Shown piece by piece: positions 1-5,264 of a stretch of 5,264 bases of DNA. Every line of letters begins with the position of its first letter. Position 1 is the stretch's first letter. Location of the stretch: the NCBI GenBank assembly GCA_019454865.1, contig JACFNJ010000165.1:1-5264 (forward strand), in the 5' to 3' direction. The DNA is from Bacteroidia bacterium (GTDB taxonomy: Bacteria; Bacteroidota; Bacteroidia; UKL13-3). The notes below the pieces were generated by a model. The model made no database searches, was not told where the DNA came from, and saw nothing but the letters and a program-made list of their open reading frames with translations. The translations under genes and the position numbers were made by a program.

Positions 1-243
1 AAAATTGAACTTACTCCTGATATTAACTTAGACGGATTAATGCAAAAAATTCAGGATAAATATAGCTCAAAACCTATTAATACAATTGATGGCGTTAAAA
101 TAGAATTTGATAAAGAGTGGGTGCATTTACGCAAATCCAATACCGAGCCAATTATCAGAATTTATGCTGAAAGTCAAAGTGAAGCTACTGCTAACCATTT
201 GGCTGAAAAACTAATTTCGGATATGAAACAGTTTATCAAATAA
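1..243 (+). CDS. glmM: Phosphohexomutase C-terminal fragment, probably phosphoglucosamine mutase (5' end outside window)
   Basis: The reading frame is open from the first base and ends at TAA 241-243, giving the last 80 residues of a longer protein. It carries the C-terminal phosphate-binding domain (domain 4) of the alpha-D-phosphohexomutase family. The diagnostic loop RKSNTEP, encoded at 130-150, binds the substrate phosphate and is followed by IIRIYAES, as in family members. In Bacteroidota, proteins with this tail are usually annotated GlmM, which converts glucosamine-6-phosphate to glucosamine-1-phosphate in the cytoplasm for UDP-GlcNAc, peptidoglycan and LPS synthesis. The catalytic phosphoserine, metal-binding and sugar-specificity loops lie upstream of the window, so a phosphomannomutase/phosphoglucomutase role cannot be excluded. 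The family assignment is secure; the exact substrate is inferred. The 77-base gap to ychF has no obvious strong terminator. Confidence 0.85.
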   Translation, partial: KIELTPDINLDGLMQKIQDKYSSKPINTIDGVKIEFDKEWVHLRKSNTEPIIRIYAESQSEATANHLAEKLISDMKQFIK

Positions 244-254
244 TTTTAAATAAT

Positions 255-298
255 AAAAACTCAAATAGAGTTTAATATGTTTAATACAAAAACTCAAA
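255..298 (+). repeat. Direct repeat flanking a complementary hexamer between glmM and ychF
   Basis: The 11-mer AAAAACTCAAA occurs at 255-265 and again at 288-298. Between them GAGTTT (268-273) is complementary to AAACTC in both copies (257-262 and 290-295), so two mutually exclusive 6-bp hairpins could form. GTTTAATA is also repeated at 270-277 and 279-286. The stems are short and AT-rich and no clean U-tract follows, so this may be only low-complexity intergenic sequence; a weak glmM terminator or leader structure is possible. Confidence 0.25.
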
Positions 299-320
299 GC
301 AAAATAATTAATACATAAAA

Positions 321-1418
321 ATGGCATTGAAATGTGGGATTGTTGGGTTGCCCAACGTAGGAAAATCAACTTTATTTAATTGTTTAAGTAATGCAAAAGC
401 GCAAGCAGCAAATTTTCCTTTTTGTACAATCGAACCCAATGTTGGAACTATTACTGTTCCGGATGAGCGATTAAATGAACTGGCTAAACTTATCAATCCT
501 CAACGCATATTACCCACTACCATTGAAATTGTAGATATAGCCGGATTGGTAAAAGGAGCAAGCAAAGGCGAAGGCTTGGGAAATATGTTTTTGGCAAACA
601 TTCGCGAAACGGATGCTGTATTACATGTATTGCGTTGCTTTGATAACGATAATATTATACATGTAGATGGTAGTGTAAACCCAATACGGGATAAAGAAAT
701 TATTGATACCGAGTTGCAGTTAAAAGATTTGGAAAGTATTGAGAAAAAATTGCAACGCATTAGCAGAGCTGCCAAAACAGGTGATAAAGATGCTGCAAAA
801 GCAGAAGGTGCTTTACTTAAATATAAAAATCATTTAGAGTCGGGGCAATCTGCACGTAATTGTGATGCTACAGAAGAAGAAGCAAAACACGTTGAAGATT
901 TGTTTCTGCTTACCGCAAAGCCTGTTTTGTATGTGTGTAATGTGGATGAAGCATCCGTTGTAAAAGGTAACAAATACGTGGAGATGGTAAAAGATGCTGC
1001 TCAAAAAGAAGGTGCAGGAATGATAATTATTAGTGCTGCTATTGAAGCTGATATTGCAGGATTAGAGAGTTTTGAAGATCGTGTTGCGTTTTTGGCTGAC
1101 TTGGGTTTAAATGAATCAGGAGTTGCTAAGCTGATAAAAGAAGCCTATAAATTACTTAATCTGATTACTTATTTTACAGCAGGTGTTCAGGAAGTAAGAG
1201 CATGGACAATTACCAAAGGATTTAAAGCACCACAAGCAGCAGGTGTAATACACACCGATTTTGAAAAGGGATTTATTCGTGCAGAGGTAATTTCATATAC
1301 TGATTATATACATTTTAAATCGGAAGCAGCAGTTAAGGAAGCAGGTAAAATGCGGGTAGAAGGCAAAGAGTATATAGTGAATGACGGTGATGTAATGCAC
1401 TTCCGTTTCAATGTTTAA
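321..1418 (+). CDS. ychF: Redox-regulated, ribosome-associated ATPase YchF (OLA1/Obg family)
   Basis: This is a complete 365-residue protein, close to the usual 360-365 for YchF. The N-terminal P-loop domain has Walker A GLPNVGKS (residues 9-16), the G3 motif DIAG (72-75) followed by the glycine-rich switch region GLVKGASKGEGLGN, and a G4 position reading NVDE (207-210). That NxxE replaces the NKxD of GTPases and is the known reason the family prefers ATP over GTP. A helical coiled insertion spans about 125-200, and a C-terminal TGS domain runs from about 281 to 364 (TAGVQEVRAW to the final HFRFNV). YchF homologues bind ribosomes and influence oxidative-stress responses. The start ATG gives the standard MALKCGIVGLPNVGKST N-terminus and is preceded by an A-rich stretch without a Shine-Dalgarno motif. 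No TAnnTTTG promoter is visible in the preceding 77 bases, so cotranscription with the upstream mutase gene is possible. Confidence 0.97.
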   Translation: MALKCGIVGLPNVGKSTLFNCLSNAKAQAANFPFCTIEPNVGTITVPDERLNELAKLINPQRILPTTIEIVDIAGLVKGASKGEGLGNMFLANIRETDAVLHVLRCFDNDNIIHVDGSVNPIRDKEIIDTELQLKDLESIEKKLQRISRAAKTGDKDAAKAEGALLKYKNHLESGQSARNCDATEEEAKHVEDLFLLTAKPVLYVCNVDEASVVKGNKYVEMVKDAAQKEGAGMIIISAAIEADIAGLESFEDRVAFLADLGLNESGVAKLIKEAYKLLNLITYFTAGVQEVRAWTITKGFKAPQAAGVIHTDFEKGFIRAEVISYTDYIHFKSEAAVKEAGKMRVEGKEYIVNDGDVMHFRFNV

Positions 1419-1452
1419 AGCATAAAAAACTTAGCTTTATTTACTGATAAAT

Positions 1453-1485
1453 TAATGATAAATGGTTATATCCCATTTATCATTA
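1453..1485 (+). terminator. Perfect 13-bp inverted repeat downstream of ychF, possible terminator
   Basis: Arm 1453-1465 (TAATGATAAATGG) is the exact reverse complement of 1473-1485, with a 7-base loop TTATATC. It starts 35 bases after the ychF stop. The stem has only three G-C pairs, and the following sequence (ATTGGTTACTTTACTTTG) is T-rich but not a continuous U-tract. It is therefore not a textbook intrinsic terminator, but its position and perfect pairing suggest a 3'-end or mRNA-stabilising structure for ychF. An operator role for a dimeric regulator is an alternative. Confidence 0.45.
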
Positions 1486-1507
1486 TTGGTTACTTTACTT
1501 TGATATG

Positions 1508-1525
1508 CTTAACAAATGCGTTAAG
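1508..1525 (+). repeat. Small hairpin in the ychF-carA gap
   Basis: CTTAAC (1508-1513) and GTTAAG (1520-1525) form a perfect 6-bp stem around the loop AAATGC, extendable by two G-T wobble pairs. It lies between the larger inverted repeat and the carA promoter-like element. No function can be assigned; a chance structure is likely in such AT-rich sequence. Confidence 0.2.
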
Positions 1526-1581
1526 TGAATAACTCGTGGTATATTTTTAGGTTTAAATTACTCACATTACTTATGGTTTTC

Positions 1582-1589
1582 TATATTTG
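1582..1589 (+). promoter_or_regulatory. Bacteroidota-type -7 promoter element (TAnnTTTG) before carA
   Basis: TATATTTG matches the consensus TAnnTTTG recognised by the primary sigma factor of Bacteroidota. The partner TTTG element expected about 19-21 bases upstream is not clear here. If used, transcription would start around 1595-1598, leaving a leader of only about 10 bases before the TTG start of carA. This is motif-based inference. Confidence 0.5.
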
Positions 1590-1606
1590 CCAAAATATAC
1601 ACTACT

Positions 1607-2707
1607 TTGAATAAATCAATTAATAAGTTTCCAGCCGTATTGGTTTTAGCAGACGGCACTGTATTTAAAGGAACATCTATTGGTAAAATAGGAACTACAA
1701 CCGGTGAAATTTGTTTCAATACCGGAATGACAGGCTATCAAGAAGTATTTACTGACCCTTCTTATTATGGGCAAATATTAGTAGAAACCAACGTGCATGT
1801 TGGTAATTACGGAATTCATGCTGAGGAAGCTGAATCGGGTGAAATAAAAATTGCAGGATTGGTATGTAAGCAGTTTGAAAACAACTATTCTCGTAAATTG
1901 GCTTCAAGTAGTGTGCAAGAGTACTTTGCTTTAAATAATATTGTCGGTATTTCTGATGTAGATACACGAGAAATTGTACGCCATATCCGTGATAAAGGTG
2001 CAATGAATGCAATCATTTCATCCGAAGAAAAATCTGTTGAGGAGTTACTTAACGAGCTTAATCAAGTTCCATCAATGGAAGGTTTAGAACTCTCATCGGT
2101 GGTATCCACACCAAACACGTATTACATGGGTAATAAAGATGCAACAAAAAAAGTTGCTGTGATGGATTTTGGTGTAAAAAGAAACATACTTCAAAATTTA
2201 GTTGATAGAGATTGTTACTTAGCAGTGTTTAATTGCCATGCTACTTTTGAAGAAATGATGAAGTTTAATCCCGATGGATTTATGTTGAGTAATGGACCTG
2301 GCGACCCGGCAACACTTACTTATGCTGTAGATACCGTTAATAAAATTATTGAAAGCGGAAAACCTACATTTGGTATCTGTCTTGGGCATCAATTAATAGC
2401 TAAAGTTAATGGTATCTCAACTTTTAAAATGCACAACGGACACCGTGGATTAAATCATCCGGTTAAAAATCTGATTACCGGATTGTGCGAAATTACTTCA
2501 CAAAATCATGGATTTAGTATAAATGCGGATGATGTAAAAAAATCCGATAAGGTTGAAATTACACATGTAAATTTAAACGATAATACAATTGAAGGAATTC
2601 GATTGAAGAACAAAAAAGTATTTTCTGTACAATACCATCCGGAAGCCGCACCTGGTCCACATGACAGCCGTTATCTATTTGATGATTTTATTAAATTAAT
2701 GAATTAA
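1607..2707 (+). CDS. carA: Carbamoyl-phosphate synthase small (glutaminase) subunit
   Basis: This 366-residue protein hydrolyses glutamine and passes ammonia to the large subunit CarB, which makes carbamoyl phosphate for pyrimidines and arginine in the cytoplasm. The N-terminal CPSase small-chain domain (about 9-140) has LADGTVFKG, FNTGMTGYQE and the DVDTREIVRHIRDKGAMN region. The C-terminal class I glutamine amidotransferase domain (about 183-364) has SNGPGDP (228-234), the nucleophile in GICLGH (Cys258), and His344 and Glu346 in QYHPEAAPGP, so the catalytic triad is intact. The start is TTG: the frame is open back to a stop at 1526-1528 but contains no ATG or GTG, and TTG 1607 leaves an 8-residue lead before the conserved PAVLVLADG, which fits the family. 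carB is not adjacent; eno follows after 54 bases with no promoter or terminator seen, suggesting cotranscription. As I recall, carA next to eno is found in other Bacteroidota. Confidence 0.96.
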   Translation: MNKSINKFPAVLVLADGTVFKGTSIGKIGTTTGEICFNTGMTGYQEVFTDPSYYGQILVETNVHVGNYGIHAEEAESGEIKIAGLVCKQFENNYSRKLASSSVQEYFALNNIVGISDVDTREIVRHIRDKGAMNAIISSEEKSVEELLNELNQVPSMEGLELSSVVSTPNTYYMGNKDATKKVAVMDFGVKRNILQNLVDRDCYLAVFNCHATFEEMMKFNPDGFMLSNGPGDPATLTYAVDTVNKIIESGKPTFGICLGHQLIAKVNGISTFKMHNGHRGLNHPVKNLITGLCEITSQNHGFSINADDVKKSDKVEITHVNLNDNTIEGIRLKNKKVFSVQYHPEAAPGPHDSRYLFDDFIKLMN

Positions 2708-2761
2708 CTTATTTCGTATAAAATTAAACGTATTATTTTTAAATTAAACTCACTAAAAATT

Positions 2762-4051
2762 ATGAGCGCAATTATTGATGTCCACGCAAGACAAATTTTA
2801 GATTCACGTGGTAATCCCACAGTAGAAGTAGATGTAGTAACCGAAGAAGGTATAATGGGGCGTGCTGCAGTACCAAGTGGTGCAAGTACCGGTGCACATG
2901 AAGCAGTTGAATTACGTGATGGCGACAAACAGGTTTTTATGGGCAAAGGCGTACTTAATGCCGTAAGCAACATTAATAATGTTATTGCTGAAAAACTATT
3001 GGGCGAAGATGTGTTTGAGCAAAACAAAATTGATAAGTTAATGCTAAGCATTGATGGTACTGATAATAAAGCTAAGTTAGGTGCTAATGCAATACTTGCA
3101 GTTTCTTTAGCATGTGCTAAAGCAGCAGCAAGCGAAGCAAACATGCCTTTGTATCGTTATGTTGGTGGTGTAAATGCAAATACATTACCTATTCCATTAA
3201 TGAATATTTTGAATGGCGGTTCACATGCGGATAACTCAATAGACTTTCAAGAGTTTATGATAATGCCTGTAAATGCAGATAGTTTTAGCACAGCTTTGCG
3301 TATGGGTACTGAGGTGTTTCATCATCTTAAAAATGTATTGAAGAAAAAAGGCTACAGTACAAATGTTGGCGATGAAGGTGGATTTGCTCCAAATATTAAA
3401 AGCAATGAGGAGGCAATAGAAACTGTATTAAAGGCAATTGAAGAAGCAGGGTATAAGCCAGGTAAAGATATTTATATCGCCATGGATGCTGCTACTACTG
3501 AGTTTTACGATGAAAAAACCGGCTTATATACGTTCAAAAAATCGGATGGTAGAACAATGGATTCGGCTGCTATGGTTGCATATTGGAAAGAGTGGACATC
3601 AAAATATCCAATAATTTCCATTGAAGATGGTATGGCTGAAGACGACTGGAAAGGATGGGCAGAGCTTACCAAAGCAATTGGCAATAAAGTACAATTAGTA
3701 GGAGATGATTTGTTTGTTACAAACAGCAAACGCTTACAAAGAGGAATAAATGAAGGAGTAGCAAATTCTATTTTGGTAAAAGTAAATCAAATAGGAAGCT
3801 TAACAGAAACAATAGATGCAGTAAATTTGGCTACACGCAATTCCTACACTAATATTATGAGTCATAGAAGTGGCGAAACTGAAGATACAACTATTGCTGA
3901 CTTGGCTGTTGCACTTAATAGCGGACAAATTAAAACCGGATCTGCAAGCAGAACCGACAGGATAGCAAAATACAACCAATTGTTACGCATTGAAGAAGAG
4001 TTGGGTGCAAATGCATATTATCCCGGAGCAAACTTTAAATTCGCTAAGTAG
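2762..4051 (+). CDS. eno: Enolase (phosphopyruvate hydratase)
   Basis: This complete 429-residue enzyme interconverts 2-phosphoglycerate and phosphoenolpyruvate in glycolysis and gluconeogenesis. The N-terminal capping domain (about 1-135) holds the RQILDSRGNPTVEVDV signature and the mobile loop PSGASTG (38-44). The TIM-barrel domain holds NGGSHADN with His155, the catalytic acid Glu205 in GDEGGFAP, Mg ligands Asp242 (AMDAATTEFY), Glu288 (SIEDGM) and Asp315 (VGDDLFVTN), the catalytic base Lys340 in ILVKVNQIGSLTET, the SHRSGETEDT motif (367-376) and Lys391. All active-site residues are present and the length is normal. The ATG gives the expected MSAIIDVHAR N-terminus and is preceded by an A-rich stretch (ACTAAAAATT) in place of a Shine-Dalgarno site. 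The gene is probably read through from carA and ends at a strong terminator 29 bases past its stop codon. Confidence 0.99.
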   Translation: MSAIIDVHARQILDSRGNPTVEVDVVTEEGIMGRAAVPSGASTGAHEAVELRDGDKQVFMGKGVLNAVSNINNVIAEKLLGEDVFEQNKIDKLMLSIDGTDNKAKLGANAILAVSLACAKAAASEANMPLYRYVGGVNANTLPIPLMNILNGGSHADNSIDFQEFMIMPVNADSFSTALRMGTEVFHHLKNVLKKKGYSTNVGDEGGFAPNIKSNEEAIETVLKAIEEAGYKPGKDIYIAMDAATTEFYDEKTGLYTFKKSDGRTMDSAAMVAYWKEWTSKYPIISIEDGMAEDDWKGWAELTKAIGNKVQLVGDDLFVTNSKRLQRGINEGVANSILVKVNQIGSLTETIDAVNLATRNSYTNIMSHRSGETEDTTIADLAVALNSGQIKTGSASRTDRIAKYNQLLRIEEELGANAYYPGANFKFAK

Positions 4052-4079
4052 TATTTATAGTTTAAAAGAATTAAAAAGT

Positions 4080-4112
4080 AGGTTGTCTGTATTAAGGCAG
4101 CCTCTTTTTTTT
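4080..4112 (+). terminator. Intrinsic terminator of the carA-eno unit
   Basis: Arms AGGTTGTCT (4080-4088) and AGGCAGCCT (4095-4103) pair over nine positions, two of them G-U, around the loop GTATTA, and are followed by C and eight T residues (4105-4112). The A-rich run AAAAAG (4073-4078) just before the stem can pair with CTTTTT across a single bulged T, lengthening the stem and giving an A-tract on the opposite strand. It is the clearest terminator in the window. Confidence 0.88.
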
Positions 4113-4167
4113 AATGGCAAGTGTGTTAAATGAGTGCTATGTTATGGTACTTTATTATATACATATT

Positions 4168-4175
4168 TAACTTTG
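4168..4175 (+). promoter_or_regulatory. Bacteroidota-type -7 promoter element (TAnnTTTG) before the TonB-like gene
   Basis: TAACTTTG fits TAnnTTTG exactly and lies downstream of the eno terminator. About 21 bases upstream TATG (4143-4146) is a three-of-four match to the TTTG -33 element. Transcription would start near 4180-4184, giving a leader of about 110 bases before the ATG at 4294. This is motif-based inference. Confidence 0.5.
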
Positions 4176-4224
4176 TGTTGTGTAAAAGTGATAAATAGAT
4201 TAACGAACTAATATTATTAATATA

Positions 4225-4259
4225 CTTAATTAGCAGTTAGAAAAATACAATTAATTAAG
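4225..4259 (+). repeat. Inverted repeat in the leader of the TonB-like gene
   Basis: CTTAATTA (4225-4232) and TAATTAAG (4252-4259) are exact reverse complements separated by 19 bases. They lie inside the predicted 5' leader, 35-69 bases before the start codon. The arms have a single G-C pair each and the surroundings are very AT-rich, so chance is a serious alternative to an operator or leader hairpin. The rest of 4113-4293 holds no gene I can support. Confidence 0.22.
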
Positions 4260-4293
4260 AGTAGTATCGTTTAAGCAATTAATACTAATTTTT

Positions 4294-5196
4294 ATGCAGC
4301 AAGCAGCACAACTTAAAGACGAAAGATATAGTAAAATATGGGGATATACAGGATCCTTTTTACTACATGCTGCATTGTTTATTTTTATGTGGTTATTAGC
4401 TATTACCCCTCCTGACCCTCCATATAGTGATACCGGAGGTGGGGGAGAAGGATTGACAATGGCTTTTGGTGAACCGGATGCCGGTGGATTAAGTGAAGTG
4501 CCTGTTGAATCGCCAACAATACAAGAGCAAAACCAAGAACCATTACCGGAACCTCAGCAAGAAGCACCTGTAATTACTGACGAAACCGATGAAGAACCGA
4601 TAGTAACTACACCCGTAAAACCGGAAGTAAAACAAGAGAAAAAAGAAGTTAAAAAACCGGTTGAAAAAACTGTAGTTAAAACAGACACTAAACCCGTAGA
4701 AAAGCCTCGTGAAGTTGACCAACGCAGTGTATTTAAGAAGAAAACCGGAGGCAATTCAGATGGATATGGTGATGGCGAAGCACCGGGTAATAAAGGAAGT
4801 GAGGATGGAATTCCGGGAGGTGATCCAAATGGTAATGGCTATGGCGATGGAGGCAGTGGTGGAAGCGGAGGAGGTATAGGCGGAGGCAACGGTACCGGAA
4901 TAGGCACTGGTACTGGAAGCGGAATATCTTTTGATTTGAAAGGTAGAAGTATTGCAAAGCGCCCAAATATTGAAGACCAATCCAAAGAAACAGGAAAAGT
5001 AGTAGTAAGTATTGTTGTAGATAGAACAGGTAAAGTTACAAAGGCAATGCCGAATCAGCGAGGTACTACAACATTAAGTGCCGTACTTTTAGAAAAGGCA
5101 AAACAAGCGGCATTAGAAACTAGATTTACTCCTAATCCGGGTGGGCCTGAAGAACAATTTGGTACTATTACAATTACTTTCAAATTCAGACCATAA
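4294..5196 (+). CDS. TonB/TolA-like energy transducer (envelope protein with C-terminal TonB-type domain)
   Basis: The 300-residue product has the layout of a TonB/TolA protein. A short cytoplasmic N-terminus is followed by one membrane segment (about 15-38) containing Ser21-x3-His25, the same S-x3-H arrangement found in the signal anchors of TonB and TolA, where the His couples to the ExbB/ExbD or TolQ/TolR proton channel. A periplasm-spanning linker follows: acidic and Pro/Glu-rich (about 67-103), Lys/Pro/Val-rich (about 105-150), then Gly-rich (152-211). The C-terminal domain (about 213-300) has GKVVVSIVVDRTGKV, a helix LLEKAKQAALETRFTPN and a final strand GTITITFKFRP, matching the TonB fold. 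The usual YPxxA motif before it is not seen; RPNIEDQSKETG stands there. The family is commonly labelled energy transducer TonB in Bacteroidota and, as I recall, often lies between exbD and folC. Here eno lies upstream instead, so the motor partners must be encoded elsewhere. Its outer-membrane partner is unknown. Confidence 0.85.
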   Translation: MQQAAQLKDERYSKIWGYTGSFLLHAALFIFMWLLAITPPDPPYSDTGGGGEGLTMAFGEPDAGGLSEVPVESPTIQEQNQEPLPEPQQEAPVITDETDEEPIVTTPVKPEVKQEKKEVKKPVEKTVVKTDTKPVEKPREVDQRSVFKKKTGGNSDGYGDGEAPGNKGSEDGIPGGDPNGNGYGDGGSGGSGGGIGGGNGTGIGTGTGSGISFDLKGRSIAKRPNIEDQSKETGKVVVSIVVDRTGKVTKAMPNQRGTTTLSAVLLEKAKQAALETRFTPNPGGPEEQFGTITITFKFRP

Positions 5197-5233
5197 GTTT
5201 AGTTTTTGCCGTAAATAATCTCGTATTGTATTT

Positions 5234-5264
5234 GTGAATTATAAGCAGGTATTAAATTATTTGT
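5234..5264 (+). CDS. folC: Start of a putative folylpolyglutamate/dihydrofolate synthase (3' end outside window)
   Basis: From GTG 5234 the frame stays open to the window edge and reads (M)NYKQVLNYL. This resembles the first residues of Bacteroidota FolC, which typically begin with a pattern like MNYQxTLxYLF. FolC adds glutamate to dihydropteroate and to folates in the cytoplasm. The frame is closed upstream by TAA at 5216-5218, and between that stop and 5234 there is no ATG, so GTG is the best start available. The position, 37 bases after the TonB-like gene, matches a tonB-folC neighbourhood that I recall from many Bacteroidota, which is the main support. Only ten residues are visible, so this is tentative; no terminator is seen between the two genes, so they may be cotranscribed. 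Confidence 0.5.
   Translation, partial: MNYKQVLNYL

Noticed and set aside
308..775. Minus-strand open frames (308-496 and 500-775) opposite ychF.
   Set aside because: They overlap the conserved ATPase domain of ychF and look like shadow frames; no independent coding evidence.
1419..1606. Possible PyrR-type attenuator or pyrimidine-responsive leader before carA.
   Set aside because: No antiterminator/terminator pair with a U-tract near the carA start is visible, and the predicted transcript leader is too short.
1573..1614. A 13-codon ATG-started frame whose stop codon overlaps the TTG start of carA, suggestive of a leader peptide or translational coupling.
   Set aside because: The promoter-like element lies inside it, so it would not be transcribed from that promoter; it has no ribosome-binding site and no codon bias suggestive of attenuation.
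2704..3144. A 146-codon open frame on the minus strand overlapping eno.
   Set aside because: It is antisense to a clear enolase gene, resembles no protein I recognise, and is explained by codon composition of eno.
4733..4980. Minus-strand open frames opposite the Gly-rich part of the TonB-like gene.
   Set aside because: They are His/Tyr/Leu/Ser/Thr-rich low-complexity translations of the complement of Gly codons, with no plausible protein features.
1..5264. Mobile elements, CRISPR arrays, tRNA/rRNA genes, toxin-antitoxin or defence genes.
   Set aside because: No repeat-spacer pattern, transposase motif, cloverleaf or related protein motif was seen; the window is conserved housekeeping content.

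Overview
The window is AT-rich chromosomal DNA, and every gene in it lies on the + strand. It most likely comes from a member of the Bacteroidota. Three things point there: start codons are preceded by A/T-rich sequence without clear Shine-Dalgarno motifs; two intergenic regions carry the Bacteroidota -7 promoter element TAnnTTTG; and the last full gene encodes a TonB/TolA-like protein of a type typical of that phylum, followed by what looks like the start of folC. No genus can be named from sequence alone.

Layout: (1) 1-243, the C-terminal 80 codons of a phosphohexomutase, probably GlmM. (2) 321-1418, ychF, a complete ribosome-associated Obg-family ATPase. (3) 1419-1606, a 188-base gap with a perfect 13-bp inverted repeat that may end ychF transcription, followed by a promoter-like element close to the next start. 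(4) 1607-2707, carA, the glutaminase subunit of carbamoyl-phosphate synthase, starting at TTG. (5) 2762-4051, eno, 54 bases after carA and with no promoter seen between them. (6) 4080-4112, a strong intrinsic terminator after eno. (7) 4113-4293, an AT-rich leader region with a promoter-like element. (8) 4294-5196, a 300-residue TonB/TolA-like envelope protein. (9) 5234 to the window edge, a GTG-started reading frame whose first ten residues resemble the N-terminus of Bacteroidota folylpolyglutamate/dihydrofolate synthase.

The genes are mostly housekeeping: amino-sugar and cell-wall precursor synthesis (glmM), translation-linked stress response (ychF), pyrimidine and arginine precursor supply (carA), glycolysis (eno), envelope energy transduction (TonB-like) and folate metabolism (folC). 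carA and eno probably form one transcription unit closed by the terminator; the TonB-like gene probably starts a new unit that may run on into folC. I see no mobile element, CRISPR array, tRNA, rRNA or defence system, and no convincing undescribed system. The points most worth a second look are the TonB-like gene sitting apart from any exbB/exbD on its upstream side, the non-ATG starts of carA and the putative folC, and the small inverted repeats between genes.
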